Source: Reticulitermes lucifugus
Taxonomy: Eukaryota; Arthropoda; Insecta; Blattodea; Rhinotermitidae
DNA length: 56,461 nucleotides
Reading direction: 5' to 3'
Assembly (NCBI GenBank): GCA_026260175.1
Contig: JAKCWW010002332.1
Coordinates: 2,301 to 58,761 of the forward strand
The translations under genes and the position numbers were made by a program. The notes beneath the pieces were generated by a model. That model searched no databases and was not told where the DNA came from. It worked only from the letters and a program-made list of their open reading frames with translations. Of the stretch, positions 11,361 through 21,790 are shown one piece after another; the first letter of the stretch is position 1; every line of letters begins with the position of its first letter.

Positions 11361-11802
11361 GCATTTTATTTTGAGTCTGCAAAATTTGCTGTAGAGATGA
11401 ACACATTACTACAGGCGAATGGATGAAACTTTTGTAAACAGTGCCTCCTCATCAAAATGTAGATTACCCTCAGTAAAGTAACTGACACTTTACATGAGCA
11501 CTTATATTATTTTTGCCCCCAAATCCAGCATAAGTCCATAAAAATTTATCGAAGCTGAAAATGTTTCTAATAGAGAGTGTAGGGAAATGAAGCATATTGA
11601 AAGCGCGATACGTTTGTTTCTTACGTCTCGTTAATTTCGAGAAATAAAACATATGCCATCAAATGCGCCAGAATTTTTAACCTACGCTTGTATATTGAAA
11701 TGGTATTAGTTTTATAAGTTGGGTTTTTTACACAGGTCAGAGTAAAAGCTTTTAAAACGGTACATAAATTCAAATATCTAAACAAGAAAGCGTCATACAC
11801 AC

Positions 11803-11838
11803 ATACATGCACACACACACACACACACACACACACAC
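11803..11838. repeat. CA microsatellite
   Basis: A run of about 14 CA/AC dinucleotides at 11811-11838, preceded by imperfect CACACATACATG. Confidence 0.9.
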
Positions 11839-12199
11839 CACATTTAAATTTTTCCATTGAGGAGCGCCGTTATTGAGATGTTCATATTTCCTCAGCTAAT
11901 TGAGAACTTTTCGACCACTTAAGTTACTCATGGATTATCTGTTTCTTGAAGACTTTACATACGGCCCCACAACATACTGCCACAGCACCCAGAGGATGAA
12001 GTTCTCATATTTTTACGCGGCGTTGCATATTTCTCTGGAAATAACGCAGGATTCAGGACCCTGATTTGAAGTTCCGCCATTCTTGCCGAAAATTAGTAAA
12101 TGAAAGGTTTCAAATGCACGGAAACAACACAGTGAAATACGAGAGGATATTGGCAGAATCTGGATTTCAAATCCGCGTTCGGTTTTTTGGTTGTGATGT
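11839..12199. other. Intergenic, nothing recognised
   Basis: No supported coding region. The sequence leads into the TE-derived repeat that follows. Confidence 0.35.
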
Positions 12200-12577
12200 T
12201 GTGGTTGTGGACTAACAGGTAATAATTGAGAGGACGTTTGGTATAATTTCATCATACAGAGCCTCGTGAACCGTGCAACTCGAAGTGATGAAATCAAGTC
12301 GGATGATTTTGTTGGGACATGTGGCACGCCTTGGGAGATTATAGTAATTAATACAGTGCGGTGAAAACCAGAGGTAATGAGACGGCCTCGAAAATTGAGG
12401 TGTAGATGGATGGATAAAATTAAAGCCAGTCTTAAGAAAATAGAATTGGAAGTTGTTGACCGCGTAAATCTGGTTCAGTACTGGGGCTAATGGCAGGCTG
12501 TTTTGAACACGGTACGTAACATTGCGGTTCCACAATATGCAGGTAATTTCTTGACTAGCTGAGGAACTATTAGACAC
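12200..12577 (-). mobile_element. TE-derived repeat with conserved antisense frame, copy 1
   Basis: The minus-strand frame reads SQEITCILWNRN...PLAPVLNQIYAVN, then FNFIHPSTPQFSRPSHYLWF. The unit at 16229-16518 reads SQDILCMVWNPN...LLAPIVTQIYVL on the plus strand. I recognise this peptide as a very abundant arthropod repeat-derived frame, not a host gene. The copies are divergent and on opposite strands. The parent element class is not certain to me. Confidence 0.7.
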
Positions 12578-14254
12578 TCTACAGGAATTTTTTGTAGAAT
12601 GGCGTATTTAGTTGTCTGGTATATGGATATCGACGTTTCGGACGGATGTATTGCATCCAGTTCCAGTGTACATCATGCTAATCTACGATGCTCTATCACG
12701 AACAAACAGATATATTAGAAAGATAATCGTTTCAATTTTGGGTTAAAAAGGCTTACAAACACGGAAGCAGTAATGCAAACACGGCTCGGCTCGATCTCAC
12801 TATACGTTACAACTGTGAAAAAAAAAGAAGTCCCTTTTCAGTTTGTTCGTAGTTCCGTGAACAATAAAATATCCGAAATCTATCAGGATGCATCTAGAAC
12901 CCCCTGGTGTACGACTTATGCTAAAAATTGGTTATATTTATGCTGAGTGGATTACACTGGTCAAAGTTGATAAATTTGCATGAGATCAGTGGTTAAGAAT
13001 GAGGGCGATGCTGTTAGAGATCAGTGACGACATACATGTATCTTCGCAATAAAGTAAATCTTATCAGGACAGGCAGTGTAGGGTTCAGACTTTTTGATTC
13101 GTACGTGTTAAACGCCTCTGTTATTATACTGGGAATCACTGTAATATAGTTATGGAGGGCATTCTGAGTGTTTCATTTCCTTTTATTAGAAAAGTACTCG
13201 CTTCCCTTCATTAACCCATGTTATTCCTAGACCACGCCTCTAGAGGGAACCAATGTTATGGTAGGCGCTGACTGGAGGTGGTACCGCGATAAGACCCATG
13301 TTGACTCTAAGTGGTGGCAGGCACTACCCGGTAATCAGGCACGGTTCATCTCCTGTTATATTTTACCGTAATCCGGCGACTGGTGCGAGAGGTGGAAGTG
13401 GCTACTGTGCGGTTAGAAATGGCCTATCCTGGGGATTGGTGTGACAAGCAAGCTTGGACCAATTTACAAAACTTGATAGCCTCCTAAGAAAGTACAAGGT
13501 TTCATGCCAAAAGGCCACGATATGAAATGGCGGAACTGATTGCAATATTTATGTTGTTACACGGATAAGGAATATCGTGCAACGTGGATGAGGTAGCAAC
13601 TCAGTACGGCTTCGTACTGGCTACATAAGCGAAAAACTTTAATATTTGTTAACTACTGTACTTAGTGGCAAGAATGTGCATTAAATAATTCAGGAACACG
13701 TCCTTTAGGAACGTACAACACTTGAGAAGCACAACAATGTGACAAATACCGTGGAAGGCTAAGGCAGTATAGTGATTATGCTACGGGATTAATATGTTTT
13801 CCATCCCGGGACGGACAAATATTTTTCTTATCTCCATAGCGCACAATTTGGGACTATGGCCTAGCCAGCCTCCTATCCAACGTGAACCAGGGATCCTTTT
13901 TCCGGAATACAGTGACCGTGGCTTCAAACTAAACACTAAGTTCAATCTAGTGCGGAAGTTAAGGAAATCCACACATGACGTCATAGCATGGTGTTTGTTA
14001 AGCATAGCAGCAGCTTGATATTTTATGTTTATATCTATGTGTAAGCATAACATTGACGGTGTATTTGTTATTCATACTTCTTGTGCTTAAAGAAATTGCG
14101 CATATAAATAACATTTAATCGGGTAGAATTTGACGGGAAATTTTAGCCAAAAAATTTGCAAAATTCACGTAAAGAGTGAGGTCAAGAAATGCATTCAAGA
14201 AGTCAAGTTTTCAAACACTTTACACCTAGGTTAATAATTTGCAAGTACTACTCA
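12578..14254. other. Intergenic, nothing firm
   Basis: A GACGTTTCGGACGGATG stretch near 12631 may be one more degenerate copy of the GAAACGTC-type repeat. The stretch at 13860-13960 (CAGCCTCCTATCCAACGTG) faintly resembles the repeat at 53270-53445. No gene was seen. Confidence 0.35.
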
Positions 14255-14580
14255 CTCTGGTAATAAATTTACCAAGAGGCTTGTTTCAGAGAGTTAAGTT
14301 TTAAAATATTACTGAGTAGAGTTCGGCAATAATTTTTACCGACTCGAATTTACAAACAACTTGAAATATTATATATTAATATAATTATATACTTGAAATA
14401 ATTTTTCCCTACTTGAATTTACAAGAACTTGAAACGGTAGGGACTTATTTAATTGTAAAGGACTCGAATTTACCAACAAATTGAAACACTACGGTCTGAA
14501 ATAATTTTAGCCGAATCGAATTTACAAACTGCTTGAAACAGTACGGTCTTAAAGAATTTTAATCGGCTCAAATGAGCAGA
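14255..14580. repeat. Degenerate tandem repeat, about 51-69 bp unit
   Basis: A unit of the form GAATTTAC-(n)-AACTTGAAA-(n)-TACGGTCT-(n)-AATAATTTT-(n)-CCGA occurs with GAATTTAC at 14346, 14415, 14466 and 14518 (spacings 69, 51 and 52), with an earlier degenerate unit near 14266. The units are diverged, so it is an old minisatellite-like array. Confidence 0.75.
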
Positions 14581-16199
14581 AGGATGTAATAAAATATATA
14601 TAGTGTTTATTTGTTTCCAATACGAGTGTATAAACATGCGTTTTTAAATCTTACACAAGATAAGTAGGCCAATTTACGTGACGTAACTTTCGGTGCAACC
14701 AAAATTTGTATTAGATGGTATATTATTACTTTTTTACAGCGACTGTTCTGTGGGTATAAGCATATATGGTACTACAGCGGGTAGGTCTGCTTAGATCAAA
14801 GGAGTGACAGAGTTCTGGAAGCAATTTCCTTAGAGAACATGAAAGTTTCCATTCAAATTTAAACGAAAAACTGTTAAATAAAAACACTATGAGAAATGCC
14901 TAACATCCATGTCTCGAAAAGTTCTGAAAACAAGAGTCGCGCTTGGACTGGGACTATAAATTTGAAAATAGACTAATATGAAATATCTATATTGCTAAGT
15001 GGCGGAATTTTTTATTTCAAACATACTTTTCAACGTTCCTTCTTCTGATCGCAAACGTAACTACTTATTAAAATACGTAAAGACAGGAAAGCATTCTTGT
15101 TTTTTTTTTGCATTATAAGGACTAACTCTCTTAGGCACATAAACCCTGAAATAAGTTTCACTGTGCTTAGACCAACATTATTACATTACTGGGTCTTTGA
15201 GTGCGTAAACCTAGATTTCAAAAATACCCGTCTGGTAAGTGATGTACTGTTTTCTTTTGTTTCAGCGTCCCAGGAATAATATATGAGGGAGTCGAAAATA
15301 TCACCAGTTGAAGGCAATATTCTGGCCTTCTCTTAAAAATCACTACATGTACTATTTCGTGATACTATATTAAGGGTCGTAATATTTTTGTGTACAAAAT
15401 ATACTGATAATCTGCATAAACATAATCATATATTATGAACATTTGCCAAATTCGGAACAGTCTCTTACATACATGCTCTATGTAAGGCTACTTGTTTCGG
15501 TAAGCCGTACCATCATAAAGAGTGCCCTAATAGGTACTACCTTTCAATGCGTATTTACTGGCTGTTTTTAATAAAACTACATATTTAATGTGACACTATT
15601 GAAACTAAGGGAATAAAATTTTTATTTTTAACGTATGAGGAGCACCATTTTTGTACTTAAGGATATTGCAAATAATGATATTTACGACGCTGTGGTATTA
15701 ACATTTTGTAAAATGTTTAGTGTCAATAAATGCAACTCAGACCCTTGGAGTGTCATTTCCTACCTTGTTTTTTAAAACTGTATTTGTATTGACAATTTCA
15801 TCAAGGGATGACGTAACGGAATTTATAAACACGTAATTATCAACAACACAAAACTACACTGTAAGTTTTTACAGGTGATCGAAGTAGATTAATATATGAG
15901 ATTTTAAAAATCTTAAAAATATATTTGTATTCAAGAGTAAGGCAGTGTGTGCCTACCGTTTGGACACGAAGCTCTAAATTCCCAGGAGGTAAAATCCAGG
16001 AAAAGCAAAACACAGGAACAAATTGAAATAAAAGAAGAATTCAGTGGGTTAAACTGCTTAATACGTAGAAGGGGAGATAGTAAATTTACAGAGAATAAAT
16101 GACACATGGAAGGTAATCTTAGAATTAAAAATCGTTAATACAACAGAACCCAGTTTTAGAACGCAATAGAAAGACATGTTGTATAAAATCCGAAATAAA
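14581..16199. other. Intergenic, nothing recognised
   Basis: Strongly AT-rich. A 60-codon frame at 15097 has no family motif. No gene was called. Confidence 0.4.
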
Positions 16200-16810
16200 T
16201 TTTAACACGTAGGTAACTTCTTCTTTATTTGCAGAAGAATGCTTCTTGGAAAGTTACAATTTGTTTAAATAGTCAAGATATTCTCTGCATGGTATGGAAC
16301 CCGAATTTTCAAAACAATGTTCACAACAGCTCGCTACTGGCTCCTATTGTGACCCAGATCTATGTACTCGTAGTACACAACCCTTCCGATCGATTACTCT
16401 GTGGTTTATTTTAATGCTGTCTACGTATCTACCACAAGTTACCTCAAGTGTTTCCTTTCCTTCGGTTTTATATTCTCTACCATGCGTGCTGCATGCCCCA
16501 CTATCTCATATTGCTTGAAACTTCGAATACCAACGGAAAAAATGGATGAGGATTACAACCACTAAAACGCATTTTATAAGAGCAGTAGGAAAAGGTAAGC
16601 GACTAGATCACAGACTGGGAGTATTAGCAATCTCTTTAAGTGTCAATAATATTATACACATAATTTAAGATTGCGGATGAAAGTGGCGTGAAGATGTTGA
16701 ACGGATGAAAAGAATCCACGGCAGAGGTCCGAATTTTAGCCCACAATCAAAAGGGAAAACTGAAAATATCAAAAAGAATTTGGATCTTATACTGGGAAAT
16801 TTAACTATTT
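16200..16810 (+). mobile_element. TE-derived repeat with conserved frame, copy 2
   Basis: On the plus strand 16229-16411 reads SQDILCMVWNPNF...LLAPIVTQIYVL, matching the minus-strand copy at 12200-12577. The homology continues in a shifted frame near 16417-16518 (FILMLSTYLPQ...YSLPCVLHAPLSH), so a frameshift separates the two parts. This is a decayed mobile-element relic. The following 300 bases have no clear match. Confidence 0.65.
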
Positions 16811-17320
16811 AACATCAACGGTACTAAAACACCCCGCATGCATTTTAACACTTCCTAACTATGTGAAAATTTCTGTACATAAGTAAGGATTTCTTCACAA
16901 AAATAAAAGATAGTAAAAAAATAACACTACAATCACCAGGACTAAAAAACTGTGCCTTACATATGTAGACTTTATGACTTCAGCTTGGCAGTTTTTATTT
17001 CTTGCACGCTTCTCCTAGAATACTGCAGTACTTTCCGGCGATTTTATCAGCAGAGGCGTGATTCCGTGTATTGTAGTCTTGCTTCCATTATGTGGTGGAC
17101 AAACTGAATTTTTGTGGGCATGTTACCAATTATGTATGCTAATCCTGCACTTGTCGTGGGAGGTTTTCTGGCAGCATAAAGAAAAAAACTTTGCGGAAGC
17201 GTGCAAGAAGGATGTGTAAAAGAATCGGCTGAAGAAATTCCATGCAGAGTCATATGCTTTAATTGTCATGCGTATATGATGACTCACAAAGGGGAAATTT
17301 TGGAAAGGGAAGAGAGTTTG
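16811..17320. other. Intergenic, nothing recognised
   Basis: AT-rich, without a coding signal or repeat that I can name. Confidence 0.35.
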
Positions 17321-17585
17321 AGCCGACCCCGGCGGCCGTGCGTCTGCGACCTGCGGCCTCTTGATTGGTGGGATCGCGGGCTCAAATCCTGCTGAGGGAA
17401 TGGATGTTTGTCACTTATGGTTGTTGTGTGTTGTCTCAGTAGCGGCCTCTGCGAAGTGCTGATCACTCGTTCAGAGGAGTCCTACTGGGAGTGTGTGTGT
17501 GTGTGTGTCTAATAATTGTGTGTGATTTAAAAACCTCAGAAGAGGCGGCCTAGGTCCGATTTGGGGTGTTGCGCTACAGTAAAAA
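17321..17585 (+). mobile_element. tRNA-derived SINE, family S1, copy 1
   Basis: The unit begins AGCCGACCCCGGCGGCCGTG and has a tRNA-like B-box region (CGGGCTCAAATCC). It contains the family-diagnostic CGTTCAGAGGAGTCCTAC and ends with GGCGGCCTAGGTCC. A GT microsatellite (17489-17508) lies inside the unit. Homologous copies are at 18944, 35476 (minus) and 40933. Confidence 0.85.
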
Positions 17586-18627
17586 GAGTGTTCGAAGACT
17601 TCATTCACAGACGGAATATGACAGCCCTTTCCGAGGTTTATCTTCGCGCATACAAAATCTCAGATTTTCACCCCGTCGAAATATTTTGCAGTTGCTGTAT
17701 TACAAGAAATATCTTGTACACAAGTTACATAGTTATTCGCAACATATCTATTTACAAAGTTTCATATTTATAGATATAATTAATAAACATTATTATGATT
17801 GCACATTTTTATTTTCTTAATTTTGAAACATGTAAATCACGTAAAAGGAAACTTGGATAGCTCCGTAGGCATGTGACGTAACGAAACAAAAGCTACGTCA
17901 CACAACAGGAAAACATATCTTCCATATGTGGCGCCATGTTATGTAAGTATACAGAAATAAATATTAAATGTAATGACTTTGTATTTTGCACTAATTTTTC
18001 GGCAGGAAAAGCGCATTATGTGACTCCATATTGTACACTGCTACGTTAACTGTAGTTTTTGTAGTTAAACTTTAAGTAGCCAGATATTTTCATAAATTTA
18101 GGTGGGTCTTCATGCAAAGCGTCATGTTATTTTTACCATATTTCAACAAATCTTGCATTTATTTGACAAATTATTTTAAATATCCAGTATGTAATTTCGC
18201 GAAAATATATCTAGGCGATGAGAATAGTCGCTTTTCTCTTTTTCTTGAAAGCGTTGAAAAATATTTGAAGTTTATACAGACTGTATGTTGGTAACAAAAG
18301 TGTCTGATGACCTCCTCAGCAGTTGAGATGCACATGTCTGTCGCAAATTGGCTACAGTAATTATATAGCCCAATAGGTTGTCATTACACTGACGGAATGG
18401 CCCTCTTGTACTTATTATGCAAAGATTCTGGATTCCGACCCTACTCTTACAATTAATGTCATAACAAAAGAATACAGACCACCTGATGACGAGGAAGAGA
18501 AAATGCACGAAACATGTAGTCTAAAGCTCAGAAAATGGGCAATGCTGAATGTTTGTGCGATGTTAAAAAGAGCTACCTAAGTGGAATTGAACAAGACTCG
18601 GGAGCCTAATTTTTAGAAATTTTTATT
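17586..18627. other. Intergenic, nothing recognised
   Basis: AT-rich, with only short frames lacking any family motif. Confidence 0.4.
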
Positions 18628-18735
18628 TGAACCTCTACTGAAGACAGAACCAGCACCGTCCTTCGAAATGTTGGTGTTTATCTACCATAGTACACGGCGT
18701 CTTATACCAGGAGATCGTCATCATATTAATCACGG
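18628..18735 (+). repeat. GAAACGTCGG-type repeat, diverged
   Basis: GAACCAGCACCGTCCTTCGAAATGTTGGTG, then ACGGCGTCTTATACCAGGAGATCGTCAT, matches the order seen at 4540-4645 and 42960-43080. Confidence 0.55.
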
Positions 18736-18943
18736 CGGTTATAAATTAAATATCAAGACGGTTTAAACTTACCACACCCCCAAATTAATACGTCTTTATC
18801 CTCCATATGTCACAATAATCGGCGCTGAGATTCAAACTGCATACTTTATAATTATGATGTATGCTGATATTTAACGTATGACGTATACTATCATTTCCGT
18901 TAGTTACGTACTTAATTAACTGGGCACTAATTTCGCATTCTCT
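18736..18943. other. Intergenic, nothing recognised
   Basis: AT-rich spacer before the second S1 SINE. Confidence 0.35.
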
Positions 18944-19141
18944 AAGTGGCCGCGCGGTCTAAAGCTGGGTATGCGGCAGCTCGCTTGTTGGGAATCGAGC
19001 CCATCAGGTAGAGGTCTCTGCGTCGGACTGAATACTCGTCCAGAGGAGTCCTACCGAGTGTGGTTTATCTGAGTGAGATCCTGAAGACTCGATATTGAGG
19101 AGGCCCTGGCCCAATAGGGGCTGCTGTGCCAAGGATAAAAA
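18944..19141 (+). mobile_element. tRNA-derived SINE, family S1, copy 2 (internal deletion)
   Basis: AAGTGGCCGCGCGGTCTAAAG, a GGAATCGAGCCC B-box-like stretch, CAGAGGAGTCCTACCGAGTGTGG and GGCCCTGGCCCAATAGGGGCTG define an S1 copy. Compared with the copy at 40933 it lacks the segment between the B box and GGTAGAGGTCTCTG. Confidence 0.8.
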
Positions 19142-20439
19142 ACCGTATCACCAAATCAAAGGTATCATAAGTTATTTTCTCTTGAATTCTAAACACATTA
19201 CATTCAATTCTACAGTTCTGACAGCGACACTCTGCGCTTCAGATTACTCTGTAGAATTCGCTTATCCTCTCGCATGATATAAAAAGAACTCGTTCTCATG
19301 AGAAAGCAGGTCGAGGCATCTACAGAGATGGGTCTAACAGAAGGGACAGCTTTAATTAATGGTCAATTTTTGTGAGAAATTACATTATACGCGCGAGCAT
19401 GCACGCACACATACACACACACACACATACTCGTATATATATATACAAATATCTACAAGGAAAATTAGAGTTCTGTAGGGTGAGTTTTAACCTTTTTAGA
19501 AAACAAAAGTTTCTGTTCTGAATACAAGCCAGCATCGGCCGAAATCAGTCTTCTTTCAACTTACTGACGAATTCTTTATCGATAGCTATATTCTTTGCAA
19601 AATATTTCAAATTTTAGACCATTTCTGTGGACTTATTAGCTGTCTTCAATTGTCGAGTTGAACCTACATGAACCTTATATAAATTCGACAAATTATCGGC
19701 TAGGGTCCCGAATCATGTGGTTCAGGACAGGGGCCATTGTTAGAGTTCTGTGAACATAATAATTATCTGTCTGGTTTGATAAAAGAACAGAATATTTTAA
19801 CGAGCCGAGTGACTATTAGCTTTTCAGGCCGGTATCTACTTTGTGGTGTTGGTTTGATGGTTACTTACTTAGTAATTTGAAGACTGTACAATCTGTGACA
19901 CGTAAGCACATCTACAATTTTATTACACTCGTGCCTTTAGTGACACGCTTCTTCTCATCATCAGTGATACCTGACACTCAGTCTGAGAAATAATGACATG
20001 CATTGCTGCACAGATTCTTAATCATATTCAGTTGTTAAGCACATTTTCAATAATCTTGTTCGTAGTGAGTGACTATGTTATTCGTTATGATTCAATGACT
20101 TTGTATCATACATAATGCCGGACAGTTCAGTATGCATTATTCCTAAGGTAAGCACTATGAGACCGAGAAATCCGGGTTTGAATACTGCTAGTGGAAAGAG
20201 AATTTTATGTCTGCCCGACGTGCAGACCACGCTAGGCACAATCAGCCTCCTATATACAAGCGATGAAGAACTGACAGGAGTGGCTGTATCCTTCTACAAA
20301 TGCTTAATGTCAGCAGTGCAAGAATGTAAATGATCAACTTTATGTCCAGGCCGCTTCGTTCGCGGGTGAAGGGCAACAGGGTTTTTAGGGCATTACGTAA
20401 CATTAACCACTACCGGGAAGTACAAACCACTTACTACTT
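19142..20439. other. Intergenic with CA/TA microsatellite
   Basis: A CACGCACACATACACACACA run followed by TATATATATA lies at about 19393-19446. A 72-codon frame from ATG 20115 contains a tRNA-like GGGTTTGAATACTGC and is probably repeat-derived. I call no gene. Confidence 0.4.
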
Positions 20440-20775
20440 ACCTATCATCCAGCTGTGGTTAGCAGTGTTCACTGATAAAAGCTAGTGACTGTGACTTTAT
20501 TTCCTGCAGACCACAGTGCTGACAAACATTACAACTTCCGTTAAACTTTCGATAGTTTTTAAGTATTAACCTTTATTTTTAGTGCATTATATGATGAGAA
20601 TACATAGCAGTTTATGTTCTATTTTACGCACTATAAAATGTTGCTTTGAGCCGCGAGGTTTATAAGTAATCTCAAGAATTTAGTAAATTTTCACCATTAA
20701 TACTGATTGCGTAACTTTACTTCTGGTGCGATTGTGTTGTGCTGCTTGCGAGGAACCGTGTGTTTCTGTCCGCTC
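20440..20775. repeat. Duplicated promoter block B, copy 1 (upstream of P4)
   Basis: The block aligns with 37150-37470. Matching landmarks are GACTTTATTTCCTGCAGACC at 20493 and 37200, TATAAAAT at 20632 and 37335, and TGTGTTTCT at 20759 and 37461, all at an offset of 16.70-16.71 kb. It contains the P4 core promoter and 5' UTR, so the duplication carried a whole gene. Confidence 0.85.
20632..20639 (+). promoter_or_regulatory. TATA box of P4
   Basis: TATAAAAT, conserved as TATAAAAT in the duplicated block at 37335, lies 147 bases upstream of the P4 start codon. Confidence 0.65.
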
Positions 20776-20778
20776 ACC

Positions 20779-21018
20779 ATGACAACGAAGTGCGTAAATC
20801 GTGTGAACTTGATTTGCCTGGTGGTTATCCTGATGGCGACAGTGATTCTACTTCCAAGTTACAACATAGAAGCCTACCCACTATACTTTCCTCGTAGAAC
20901 CCACCCAAATAGGGTTCAGGTAAATGAGTCAGCAGTAGAAGGGGAAAGGATTATAAACACCTGTCCTCCTGGAACACGTCTAATGAATGGAATATGCCGT
21001 ATTCCATACGGTCGTTGA
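20779..21018 (+). CDS. P4: secreted GBP/secapin-like peptide with C-terminal Gly-Arg
   Basis: The gene encodes 79 residues from ATG 20779, which sits in a good context (CACCATGA). Residues 9-26 are hydrophobic and the signal peptide probably ends at IEA32. The propeptide holds a dibasic site (R39-R40), one N-glycosylation sequon (N49-E-S) and ends EGER57. The module IINTCPPGTRLMNGICRIPYGR has cysteines at 62 and 73 with spacing C-x2-G-x5-G-x-C-R. Cleavage after R57 would release a 22-residue peptide. The final Tyr-Gly-Arg resembles a C-terminal amidation signal, which no other member has. Its promoter and part of its coding sequence recur as a dead copy at 37150-37526. A weak AAG|GTGGGT donor lies 31 bases after the stop. 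The family assignment is strong; amidation is inference. Confidence 0.82.
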   Translation: MTTKCVNRVNLICLVVILMATVILLPSYNIEAYPLYFPRRTHPNRVQVNESAVEGERIINTCPPGTRLMNGICRIPYGR

Positions 21019-21589
21019 CTGGTTATATGTGCATGCTGTGTAGTAAAGGTGGGTGTAATGATGTAATTGCATTAACGTGAATACTATGAAATGAAAAATG
21101 TGTCAAATTCCACATAATTTGCTATAAGAGCGTTTCAAAATGTTGATCTAATATCTCACGGTAAAAAAGTAATGAATAATTGAATATATTTACTTATATA
21201 CCCACTGTTACGTTTGTCATACTATACTGGAATTGTCAGACGATTAAAAAGTAAAATGGAAATGATTTAGAAAAGAGCTGTCGTGGTCTAATTTGCAGTA
21301 CTCGAGCAATTGAGGCAGTGCACGAATAATATCAGTTAGGATAGCACGTTTTTTAATCATTCGTTCGTCATATTTTGTGTATGTTATTATATTTTCGCTT
21401 TTGTTTGTAGGAATATTTGTATAAAGTCTATTCATATTATTACATAGTCTTCTTTATACCTTTAGATTATAAAATATTTCCTTACACCGAGTCCCGACAG
21501 ATTTACACATTAACGTTTTGACATAGGAAATATAACAAAACAATAAATAATGAATCTGTTAAAACTCCTCAGTAAACAATTTCTTCTCC
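21019..21589. other. P4 downstream region
   Basis: AT-rich, with no second exon identified. GTTTCAAAATGTTGATCTAAT near 21133 loosely resembles sequence downstream of P5 near 29452. Confidence 0.35.
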
Positions 21590-21790
21590 ATGCCAAAGAC
21601 CAACCAGCCGATGTTCTCTACTGGAAGAATCGCCGTGACGTCCTCAACATTATAGGGAACATAAATACGATGTGCGAACAAAATACGTAATTATTTAATT
21701 TTAAAATTTATAAACATTATAGCGATAAATGTGTTGTAAAGTTTACAAAAAAATAATTGACAGACTTTAAACGTATAAAATATAACAATG
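21590..21790. repeat. Duplicated block F, copy 1
   Basis: AAAGACCAACCAGCCGATG, AAGAATCGCCGTGACGTC, AATACGATGTGCGAACAAA and GACTTTAAAC align in order with block F at 27215-27665, and with the copies at 47718 and 54905. The TATA box of copy 2 is degraded here (ACATAAATACG). Confidence 0.65.

Noticed and set aside
11355-11426. Read-through tail of the P3 frame
   Set aside because: It follows a good splice donor and has no likeness to other members; treated as intron.
14346-14580. Possible CRISPR-like array
   Set aside because: Units are diverged and of uneven length without unique spacers, and the DNA is eukaryotic; it is a degenerate tandem repeat.
20115-20333. 72-codon frame starting with ATG
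   Set aside because: Contains a tRNA-like GGGTTTGAATACTGC and no domain; more likely repeat-derived.
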